From: Gammaproteobacteria bacterium
GTDB taxonomy: Bacteria > Pseudomonadota > Gammaproteobacteria > Pseudomonadales > Azotimanducaceae
DNA: 37,275 bases
Direction: 5' to 3'
NCBI GenBank assembly: GCA_018665025.1
Contig: JABJED010000137.1
Coordinates: 1-37,275, forward strand
In this document: piece after piece, positions 7,237-14,125 of the stretch
Layout of the letters: the number at the start of each line of letters is the position of its first letter
Numbering within the stretch: the stretch's first letter is position 1
Translations under genes and position numbers: made by a program
The notes under the pieces: model-generated
What the model was told of the DNA's origin: nothing
What the model saw: only the letters and a program-made list of their open reading frames with translations
The model's database searches: none

Positions 7237-10134
7237 ATGGCTCGTGACGAACATAAATCTGACCTGGAGATCTATCGCAGACTATTAACCTACGTGCTGC
7301 CCTACTGGGGTGCGTTCGTGATCAGTATTGTCGGTTTTTTGATCTATTCACTGTCGAATGTTTCCTTTGTTTGGCTGGTCAGCTACATCGTAGATTCGCT
7401 TCAATCCGGTGCCGTTCCTATTGCGGCCGAGCTTAAGGAATATTTATCTGCAATCCTGGGCGAGGAGGGTGACCTTAATCGGACCCTTATACCAGTTCTG
7501 CTGGTGTTAATAGCGACGACCCGCGGGCTCGGCGCATTCGTTGGCAACTACTTTATCGCTTACGTGTCCAACAACCTGGTTCACAATCTGAGGCGGGAGT
7601 TGTTTGATCGTCTGCTTACGCTACCCAGTGCCTTTTATGACCGGCATGCGATGGGACATCTGGTTGCCAAAGTGACTTTCCATGTCACCCAGGTTACGGG
7701 TGCAGCGACCGATGCCGTGAGAGTCATCATTCGGGAAGGATTCACAGTCCTTGGATACATGGGGTACCTGCTGTTTCTGAGCTGGAAGCTCACCCTGGTA
7801 TTCTTTGCGGTAGCGCCGGTTATCGCCCTGCTTGTTGGCGTAGCGGGTAAGCGATTCAGGCGAATCAGTCAACGTATTCAGAATTCCATGGGGGATGTTA
7901 CCCATGTCGCCTCTGAAGCTGTTCAGGGCTACCGTGAAGTCAGGACTTTTGGTGGTAGTGACTATGAAAGCGAACGTTTTAACAAAGTGAGTCAGGACAA
8001 TCGTCGGCAGTCGATGAAAATGGTAGTGACATCATCTCTGGCGACCCCTGCAATTCAGATCATGGTTTCCTTTGCCCTGGCGGGGCTTGTATGGCTGGTG
8101 TTGGACCCTGTTTTTCTCGCGAACATGTCGACGGGTGGGGTCATTGCGTTCATCACCACTGGAGGCCTGTTGGCCAAGCCGATACGCCAACTGTCAGAGG
8201 TGGTAGCTACCGTACAGAAAGGACTGGCAGCAGCCGAAGATATCTTTGATCTGTTTGATGAAGAAGTAGAAAAAGACGTCGGTAAGCTTGAGATCGACAG
8301 GGTTGTCGGGAAAGTCGAGTTCAGGAATGTTGAATTCGGATATCAGAGCAATTCGAAGACCGTATTGAAGGGCATCAGCTTCACTGTAAACCCCGGTGAG
8401 ACCGTCGCCCTGGTTGGTAGATCAGGCAGTGGCAAGAGTACCCTGATGAGCCTGATACCGCGCTTTTATGCTCCGAACAGCGGAGAGATTCTTATTGACG
8501 GTCACCCTATCGATTCGTTCACGCTGGATAACCTCAGGGAACACATCGCTATTGTGAGTCAGCAGGTTACCTTGTTCAACGATACGGTGATGCGAAACAT
8601 CGGCTATGGCACGCTTCATGGGGCCAGCAGAGATGCAGTAAAGGGCGCCGCGGAGAAAGCCTACGCCTGGCAGTTTATAGAAGAGCTGGATTCTGGTCTT
8701 GATACCATCGTCGGTGATGATGGGGTTCTTTTATCCGGCGGTCAGCGTCAGCGACTCGCTATAGCAAGAGCTTTTCTGAAGGATGCGCCGATCCTGATCC
8801 TTGATGAGGCGACGTCATCACTTGATATGGAGTCTGAACGTTATATACAGTCGGCGCTTGAAGCAGTTGTTCAGGGCAGGACAACTTTCATCATTGCTCA
8901 CCGTCTATCAACGATCGAAAAAGCAGATCGAATATTTGTTATCGAAGAAGGTCAGATAGTCGAAGAGGGCTGCCATGAGGAATTGCTGGCGAAAGGTGGA
9001 TTTTATTACCAGTTACACGCCAAGGATGAGATAGCCGAAAGCACGCCTTCATCGCTCAAACCAATAACGGTTGGCGCTCAATTCGAAACAAGAAAATACA
9101 ATACACGAGGTGCTGGCTCCAGTTTTCTGGTTGATGCCTGGTACAACGATACTCTGTGGGTTAAAGCGTTTGCACCACTATCATATCTCTATAGGATGCT
9201 CGCCTCGCTTCGTAGAAGCTGGCTGACAAAACGATCGGTTTGGAAATCGCCTGTACCGCTCATTATAGTCGGAAATATTTCGGTGGGAGGTACCGGTAAA
9301 TCGCCTTTGGTTATTGGCATCGTACAATACCTCATAGAGCTGGGTCTGAGGCCTGGCGTGGTAAGCCGAGGCTATGGCGCTAATTCTAACCATTACCCGG
9401 TCGAAGTGACTATGACCTCATCGGGTGCTGAAGTCGGTGATGAGCCCCTGATGATCTACAAGCGCACTGGAGTGCCCGTTGTTGTAGACCCGGACAGGGT
9501 TCGTGCGGTGAAAGAACTTATTAGTCATCATGAGTGCGATGTCGTAGTGAGTGATGATGGCTTGCAACATTATGCGCTGGGAAGAGCCATAGAGATCGTG
9601 GTGATCGATGGTGTACGAGGCCTCGGTAATGGGCTCTGTCTGCCCGCTGGGCCTCTTAGGGAACCAGTGTCGCGTTTGGAAGAAGTTGACCTTGTTGTCA
9701 TTAACGGTGAGCACAGCGTACCGCGATTGGGTAATGCTGCAAACTCCTCGATGATGCAATTAAAACCGGTCAGACTTGTGAATATGACCACCGGTGACGG
9801 GAAACCTGCTGATTCACTTGGCGGTAAAACTGTTCATGCTGTGGCTGGAATTAGTCATCCCGAGCGTTTTTTCAATACGCTTAACTCACTTGGAATTGTG
9901 GTCATACCTCACGAGTTTCCTGATCATCATGCATTTACAATTGAAGATGTTAACTTCGATGACAATATCCCTGTAGTAATGACAGAAAAGGACGCGGTAA
10001 AACTCGACATACCCGGATTGCCAGAGGGCCTATACTGGTATCTGGAAGTCGAAGCCTGCTTTGATTTAGCGAAAATTGATGCCCTTCTGAATAAGGCAGG
10101 GATTGAAAAAATAAAACGTACTACCGGAGGCTGA
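7237..10134 (+). CDS. MsbA-LpxK fusion: lipid A flippase joined to tetraacyldisaccharide 4'-kinase
   Basis: One open frame of 965 residues carries two normally separate lipid A enzymes. Residues 1 to about 598 are MsbA, an ABC exporter half-transporter that flips lipid A-core across the inner membrane. Six membrane segments lie within roughly residues 20-320. The nucleotide-binding domain follows, with Walker A GRSGSGKST (394-402), signature LSGGQ (499-503) and Walker B ILILDEAT (519-526). A linker of about 30 residues follows. LpxK starts near residue 629 (FLVDAWYNDTLW) and has the P-loop GNISVGGTGKSP (679-690) and SDDGLQH; it phosphorylates the 4' position of the lipid A disaccharide. About 337 residues match the usual LpxK length. 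No in-frame ATG lies at the expected LpxK N-terminus, so separate initiation is unlikely. Both halves look intact. Neighbours exbB, exbD, trm112 and kdsB are the normal lpxK context. Confidence 0.93.
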   Translation: MARDEHKSDLEIYRRLLTYVLPYWGAFVISIVGFLIYSLSNVSFVWLVSYIVDSLQSGAVPIAAELKEYLSAILGEEGDLNRTLIPVLLVLIATTRGLGAFVGNYFIAYVSNNLVHNLRRELFDRLLTLPSAFYDRHAMGHLVAKVTFHVTQVTGAATDAVRVIIREGFTVLGYMGYLLFLSWKLTLVFFAVAPVIALLVGVAGKRFRRISQRIQNSMGDVTHVASEAVQGYREVRTFGGSDYESERFNKVSQDNRRQSMKMVVTSSLATPAIQIMVSFALAGLVWLVLDPVFLANMSTGGVIAFITTGGLLAKPIRQLSEVVATVQKGLAAAEDIFDLFDEEVEKDVGKLEIDRVVGKVEFRNVEFGYQSNSKTVLKGISFTVNPGETVALVGRSGSGKSTLMSLIPRFYAPNSGEILIDGHPIDSFTLDNLREHIAIVSQQVTLFNDTVMRNIGYGTLHGASRDAVKGAAEKAYAWQFIEELDSGLDTIVGDDGVLLSGGQRQRLAIARAFLKDAPILILDEATSSLDMESERYIQSALEAVVQGRTTFIIAHRLSTIEKADRIFVIEEGQIVEEGCHEELLAKGGFYYQLHAKDEIAESTPSSLKPITVGAQFETRKYNTRGAGSSFLVDAWYNDTLWVKAFAPLSYLYRMLASLRRSWLTKRSVWKSPVPLIIVGNISVGGTGKSPLVIGIVQYLIELGLRPGVVSRGYGANSNHYPVEVTMTSSGAEVGDEPLMIYKRTGVPVVVDPDRVRAVKELISHHECDVVVSDDGLQHYALGRAIEIVVIDGVRGLGNGLCLPAGPLREPVSRLEEVDLVVINGEHSVPRLGNAANSSMMQLKPVRLVNMTTGDGKPADSLGGKTVHAVAGISHPERFFNTLNSLGIVVIPHEFPDHHAFTIEDVNFDDNIPVVMTEKDAVKLDIPGLPEGLYWYLEVEACFDLAKIDALLNKAGIEKIKRTTGG

Positions 10135-10135
10135 T

Positions 10136-10321
10136 ATGCCTGTAGATAAAAAACTATTAGCGATTCTCGTTTGCCCGATTTGCAAGGGGAATTTGACCTA
10201 TGAAAAGGCAAATGAAGAGCTTGTCTGTCAAGCAGAGAAGCTTGCGTTTCCAATACAGGACGACATTCCAATTATGTTGGAATCAGAAGCCCGTCGATTG
10301 GAATCGGATGAAGTGTCATAG
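10136..10321 (+). CDS. Trm112 family protein (YcaR-like)
   Basis: This is a 61-residue small zinc-ribbon-like protein. The N-terminus KKLLAILVCPICKGNLTYE and the later LVCQAEKLAFPIQDDIPIML are the family signature. Trm112-type proteins activate methyltransferases in other organisms; the bacterial role beside lpxK and kdsB is not settled. CCGGAGG precedes ATG 10136 by about six bases, and the start is one base after the MsbA-LpxK stop. Its TAG stop (10319-10321) overlaps the only place where kdsB can begin. Confidence 0.9.
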   Translation: MPVDKKLLAILVCPICKGNLTYEKANEELVCQAEKLAFPIQDDIPIMLESEARRLESDEVS

Positions 10322-11073
10322 CTGGTTTTAACGTCATCATCCCGGCCCGGTATGAATCATCGAGGTTCCCGGGAAAGCCGCTGATAGATCTGGACGGCAA
10401 GTCCATGATCCGAAGAGTCTACGAACAGGCATCCAATAGTGATGCTCATACCGTATACGTAGCAACGGATGATGAGCGGATTGTAGACGAAGTAGAGAGC
10501 TTTGGTGGCCGGATTGTTATGACCAACCCGGACCATCCAACGGGCACCGACCGTATTTTCGAGGCGGCCAGCCTTATCGGATTGGGTGATGATGACATTG
10601 TTGTAAACGTTCAGGGTGATGAACCGCTCATCCCTCCCTCTGTGATCAATAAGGTGGCAGGGATGATTGATTCAAATGTTCAGATGTCGACCCTCTGTGA
10701 ACTTATCATTGATCCAAAAGAAGTATTTGATCCCAATGTGGTTAAGGTCATCTCGGACGCTAACGGCATTGCCCTGTATTTTTCACGCGCGCCCATTCCC
10801 TGGTCCAGGGATCACTTCGGATCCGGGTCGATTCCGAATGGGATAAGCTGGTATCGCCATCTGGGTATCTATGCCTATACAGCGGCGATGCTGGCAAGAT
10901 TTGTTACCTGGGATCCTGCACCACTGGAAGTAGCCGAAAAGTTAGAGCAGCTCCGTGCCTTGTACAACGGTGAAAAAATAAAAATTGCCATCTCTCCCGA
11001 TAAAATTCCACCAGGAATCGACGTCCCGGGAGATGTTGAACGCACGCTTAAGGTCCTGAAGGAGGGCGCATGA
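10318..11073 (+). CDS. kdsB: 3-deoxy-manno-octulosonate cytidylyltransferase (CMP-KDO synthetase)
   Basis: KdsB activates KDO with CTP for lipid A core assembly in the cytoplasm. The ORF track begins at ATG 10405, but that drops the catalytic N-terminus. The same frame upstream reads AGFNVIIPARYESSRFPGKP, the obligatory nucleotide-binding loop. The frame is closed by TGA at 10309-10311, and between that stop and 10405 there is no ATG, GTG or TTG. The best placed codon is ATA at 10318, overlapping the Trm112 stop (ATAG) and giving 251 residues, close to the 248 of E. coli. Other motifs are NVQGDEPLIPP, ALYFSRAPIPW and HLGIYAY. Identity is certain; the start codon is inferred and may be non-canonical or the result of a sequence error. 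The stop overlaps the next gene in ATGA. Confidence 0.9.
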   Translation: MAGFNVIIPARYESSRFPGKPLIDLDGKSMIRRVYEQASNSDAHTVYVATDDERIVDEVESFGGRIVMTNPDHPTGTDRIFEAASLIGLGDDDIVVNVQGDEPLIPPSVINKVAGMIDSNVQMSTLCELIIDPKEVFDPNVVKVISDANGIALYFSRAPIPWSRDHFGSGSIPNGISWYRHLGIYAYTAAMLARFVTWDPAPLEVAEKLEQLRALYNGEKIKIAISPDKIPPGIDVPGDVERTLKVLKEGA

Positions 11074-12485
11074 GTTATTCGGTTATTGTGAAGGAAGATT
11101 GTGCAACTTGTCAGTTAGTAGTGCCCGTCATCAAACAATTGCAAGGAGATGACGAGCTAACGATATACAGCCAGGATAACGTTCAGTTCCCGTCTGGTGT
11201 CTCGGTGATCGACGATACGCAGCTCGAATACTCTTGGCGTCGTCGAATTGAAACTGTACCGACGCTCATTAAGCATGATGATAATGGTGAAGAACTAGCA
11301 AGGGTGGTTGGTTGGGAGAAGAGCGAATGGCAGGCGCTGACAGGGAGACCGTTAGGGTTTGATTTGCCGGACTTTCGTCCAGGTTGTGGATCAAAGAGCG
11401 TGGACCCCGGTATGCCAGAAAAGTTGGCCGCACGTTTTGACAGGGATAAGCTGCAATCCCGCGAACTAACCATATCAATGGAAGAAGATGATGTAGAGGC
11501 CTGCTACGACAGGGGCTGGTCCGATGGTTTGCCAGTGGTGCCGCCTACAGCGGAACGCGTTATGCGAATGCTGGCGGGCACGAACAGGTCGCCAGAGGAA
11601 GTCATCGGTGTTGTTCCGCCGGATCTGGTGCCATGCACGATCGAAAAAATTGCGATCAATGCAGTGCTGGCCGGATGTAAACCAGAATATCTGCCGGTTG
11701 TGATTGCATCGGTAGAGGCCGCCTTGCAGGATGAATTCTGCATGCACGGTCTGTTGGCGACGACTTATTTTTCAGGCCCCCTGGTGATCGTAAACGGACC
11801 ACTGAGCCGTGCTATCGGGATGAATTCGAAGGGCAACGCGCTTGGGCAGGGCAACAGGGCAAACGGCACTATTGGACGGGCCCTGCAACTGGTTATTCGT
11901 AACATTGGCGGTGGTAAACCTGGGGGGGTAGATCGATCGGTGTTCGGAAACCCCGGCAAGTACACTTACTGTTTCGCAGAAGACGAGACAAACTCCTGCT
12001 GGGAATCGCTGGCTGTCGAGAAGGGATTTTCTGAAACAGCATCGACGGTCACGTTGTTTGCAGCCGATGGCATGCAAGGGATTGTCGACCAGAAGTCACG
12101 TGACCCAGAATCGTTAAGCCGCAGTTTCGCAGCCGCGTTAAGAGTCGTGGGCCATCCTAAAATGATCATGGCGGCGGATGTAATACTGGTCGTTTCACCG
12201 GAACATGAGCGAGTTTACCGACTGGCTGGCTGGACCAAGCAGGATGTGAAAAATTGCCTGAATAGGCTTTTGATGATCGATGGATCTGAGTTAGTTGCCG
12301 GTGCAGGTGGCATCGCTGAGGGAATTCCAGAGAAGCTAGCGGGCAAACAATTGCCTAAATTTAGGGAAGGTGGACTCAATATCGTCAGGGCTGGTGGCAG
12401 CGCGGGTATGTTTTCTGCCATTATCGCGGGATGGGGTGCCAGCGGCACTATTGGTAGCGTACCGGTGACCCGTGAAATAAAGTAA
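11070..12485 (+). CDS. Thioredoxin-fold protein with a large uncharacterised C-terminal domain, UGSC partner
   Basis: This 471-residue protein has two parts. Residues 1 to about 90 look like a thioredoxin or glutaredoxin domain, with a redox CATC motif at residues 11-14 (KEDCATCQ) and a probable cis-proline in VPTLI. A short cysteine-bearing link (PGCGSKSVDPG) follows. The remaining 320 residues begin around EACYDRGWSDGLPVVPPT and contain GVVPPDLVPCTIEKIAINA, SKGNALGQGNRANGTIGRA and several cysteines; I do not know a biochemical function for this domain. There is no signal peptide, so it should be cytoplasmic. A strong AAGGAGG precedes ATG 11070, which overlaps kdsB in ATGA. It lies 18 bases before the UGSC selenoprotein, so a redox partnership is a reasonable inference. 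In Pseudomonas-type synteny this position holds a low-molecular-weight protein tyrosine phosphatase. Confidence 0.7.
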   Translation: MSYSVIVKEDCATCQLVVPVIKQLQGDDELTIYSQDNVQFPSGVSVIDDTQLEYSWRRRIETVPTLIKHDDNGEELARVVGWEKSEWQALTGRPLGFDLPDFRPGCGSKSVDPGMPEKLAARFDRDKLQSRELTISMEEDDVEACYDRGWSDGLPVVPPTAERVMRMLAGTNRSPEEVIGVVPPDLVPCTIEKIAINAVLAGCKPEYLPVVIASVEAALQDEFCMHGLLATTYFSGPLVIVNGPLSRAIGMNSKGNALGQGNRANGTIGRALQLVIRNIGGGKPGGVDRSVFGNPGKYTYCFAEDETNSCWESLAVEKGFSETASTVTLFAADGMQGIVDQKSRDPESLSRSFAAALRVVGHPKMIMAADVILVVSPEHERVYRLAGWTKQDVKNCLNRLLMIDGSELVAGAGGIAEGIPEKLAGKQLPKFREGGLNIVRAGGSAGMFSAIIAGWGASGTIGSVPVTREIK

Positions 12486-12503
12486 GAAAAGAGAGGAAAA
12501 ACT

Positions 12504-13022
12504 ATGACTATATTGATGGATCCAACCTCGGAGCGGGCGCCTGAAAACAGACAGCCATTGCCGAGGCCAGCAGATCTTGAAGGCAAGACGGTTGGGTTGC
12601 TGGATATTTCAAAGCCCAAGGGGAACATTTTCATCGACCGACTCGAAGATCTTCTTATTCAAAAGGGCCTGACAACGAAACGCTATATCAAACCGACATT
12701 CACCAGAGTTGCACCGGTTGAACTTAATCAACAAATCGCGGCGGAATGTGATGTCGTCATTGAATCGCTAGCGGACTGAGGTTCGTGCACGTCGTGCAGT
12801 TTGCATGACATTATGGACCTGGATAGCAGGGGAGTTCCTGGAGGATTCATTGCATCGACAGAATTTATTGAGGCGGCGAAAGCCCAGGCCGAATCGCTAG
12901 GGTTTGACCCTTATAAAGTGTTCGTTGGTCATCCGATACAGGATAGAACTGATGCAGAAATGCAAACACTGGCAGAAGAAGCCTTCGAAGATATTCTGGC
13001 CATGATTCTCGAGGAAAAGTAG
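12504..13022 (+). CDS. UGSC-family selenoprotein (in-frame TGA read as selenocysteine)
   Basis: The ORF track gives two pieces, 12504-12779 and 12801-13022, but they are in the same frame and joined across TGA 12777-12779. Read through, the product is 172 residues with Sec92 in the context ESLAD-U-GSCTSCSLHD. U-G-S-C is the defining motif of the UGSC (seleno)protein family, and the Sec/Cys pair (U92, C95, with C98 close by) is a typical UxxC redox centre. The reading beyond the TGA is clean, protein-like and contains VPGGFIASTEFIEAA, so the TGA is not a real end. A bacterial-type SECIS hairpin lies just downstream of the TGA. GAGAGGAAAA precedes ATG 12504. The cellular reaction is unknown. 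The organism must have selA, selB, selC and selD elsewhere; none is in this window. Confidence 0.88.
12793..12807 (+). promoter_or_regulatory. Candidate bacterial SECIS hairpin
   Basis: The sequence CGTGC-AGTTT-GCATG forms a five-pair stem (one G-U pair) with the loop AGUUU. The loop begins 19 bases after the UGA, the same distance as the apical loop in E. coli fdhF, where the comparable element reads UGC-AGGUCU-GCA. A G in the first two loop positions is a known feature of bacterial SECIS elements. It lies inside the coding frame, as expected for bacteria. Confidence 0.65.
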
Positions 13023-13025
13023 TCA

Positions 13026-13058
13026 TCGATGAAGTGGCAGGCGTACCTGCCACGTCGA
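13026..13058. other. Perfect hairpin between the selenoprotein gene and murB
   Basis: GTGGCAGG-CGTA-CCTGCCAC (13034-13053) is a perfect 8-bp stem with a 4-base loop, extended by an outer TCGA/TCGA pairing. No T-run follows on the + strand, so it is not a classical intrinsic terminator. It may be an RNA-stability or processing element between the UGSC gene and murB. Confidence 0.5.
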
Positions 13059-13097
13059 GGTTTCTATGCGCAACGTGAATCAATTTAGGCGTGTCGA

Positions 13098-14108
13098 TTG
13101 AAGATCCACCAGAACGTATCACTGGCTGACAAAAACACGTTATGCCTTGACGCCCGGGCCGAGTGGTATTGTGAAGTCTTTACCGTGGACGCGCTGCTTG
13201 AGGCTGCAGAGTTCGCGTTAAACCATAAGCTCAAAGTCACTTCGCTTGGCGAGGGCAGCAATATCGTTCTCGCGGCCAATCTGGCCGGACTGGTCATCAA
13301 GAACAGAATCCCCGGGGTGACCTGTGATGCCGAAGTCGTGCATGCCGCAGGTGGCGAAAATTGGCACAGGCTGGTTCGCTCGACTGTCGGTTCCGGGTTG
13401 TTTGGCCTGGAAAACCTTGCCTTAATCCCGGGTACGGTCGGCGCTGCACCGGTCCAGAATATTGGTGCCTACGGCGTCGAACTGAGTGATAGATTCATTT
13501 CACTCAAAGCCATACATCTTCCTACTCTGGAACAGAAAACGTTTGCTAAGGCAGAGTGTGAGTTCGCTTACAGGGATAGTCTGTTCAAAAAAAATGATGA
13601 ATGGCTTATCACTGAGGTCAGTCTGGCGCTCTCAAAGATCAGTGAATGTGTTACCACTTACCCCGGTATTGTTGCTTACCTGAAAGAACACAGGCTCGAC
13701 ATTTCAGGAGAATCCATTGCAGAGGCGGTCTCGCATATCCGAGCGGAAAAATTGCCGGACCCCTCAAGGGTTCCGAATGTGGGTAGTTTTTTTAAAAATC
13801 CGGTGTTGGAAGCTGAGCGAGCCGAAGCCGTCGCCAAAGCATTTCCTGACCTCGTGCAATTTGATGTGACAGGTGGGAAAAAACTGTCGGCCGCGTGGCT
13901 CATTGATCAGATGGGATTAAAAGGCTACCGAGTAGGCCGGTTTGTAGTATCAGACAAACACGCACTGGTCATCATTAACGAGGGGGGCGGTACGCAGCTG
14001 GAATTATTTGAACTGGTTCGCGTTGTCAAACAGAAAGTGAAGCACACCGTCGGGATAGATCTGGAAATTGAACCCAGAATCTATCCCGACGGTTTTGAGA
14101 TACCCTAA
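13098..14108 (+). CDS. murB: UDP-N-acetylenolpyruvoylglucosamine reductase
   Basis: MurB is the cytoplasmic flavoenzyme that reduces UDP-GlcNAc-enolpyruvate to UDP-MurNAc in peptidoglycan synthesis. FAD-binding motifs SLGEGSNIVLA and ENLALIPGTVGAAPVQNIGAYG are clear, as are YRDSLFK and the catalytic serine segment NVGSFFKNP; EIEPRIY near the end carries the conserved glutamate. At 336 residues it is a type I (E. coli-like) MurB. The start is TTG 13098, the only start codon between an in-frame TAG at 13086 and the conserved sequence; AGG lies about eight bases upstream. It is separated from the UGSC gene by 75 bases containing a hairpin and converges with rne, with 17 bases between the two stops. 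Confidence 0.95.
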   Translation: MKIHQNVSLADKNTLCLDARAEWYCEVFTVDALLEAAEFALNHKLKVTSLGEGSNIVLAANLAGLVIKNRIPGVTCDAEVVHAAGGENWHRLVRSTVGSGLFGLENLALIPGTVGAAPVQNIGAYGVELSDRFISLKAIHLPTLEQKTFAKAECEFAYRDSLFKKNDEWLITEVSLALSKISECVTTYPGIVAYLKEHRLDISGESIAEAVSHIRAEKLPDPSRVPNVGSFFKNPVLEAERAEAVAKAFPDLVQFDVTGGKKLSAAWLIDQMGLKGYRVGRFVVSDKHALVIINEGGGTQLELFELVRVVKQKVKHTVGIDLEIEPRIYPDGFEIP

Positions 14109-14125
14109 TGATCTACTTGATTTGG

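Noticed and set aside
10136-11073. A -1 frameshift joining Trm112 to KdsB
   Set aside because: The frames would join at the stop, but there is no slippery heptamer and Trm112 has its normal length and end; a start at ATA 10318 is simpler.
12786-12798. Perfect TGCAC-GTC-GTGCA hairpin as the SECIS element
   Set aside because: Its loop lies only 12 bases after the UGA, too close for the usual bacterial SECIS spacing; the alternative stem at 12793-12807 has the right distance and loop.
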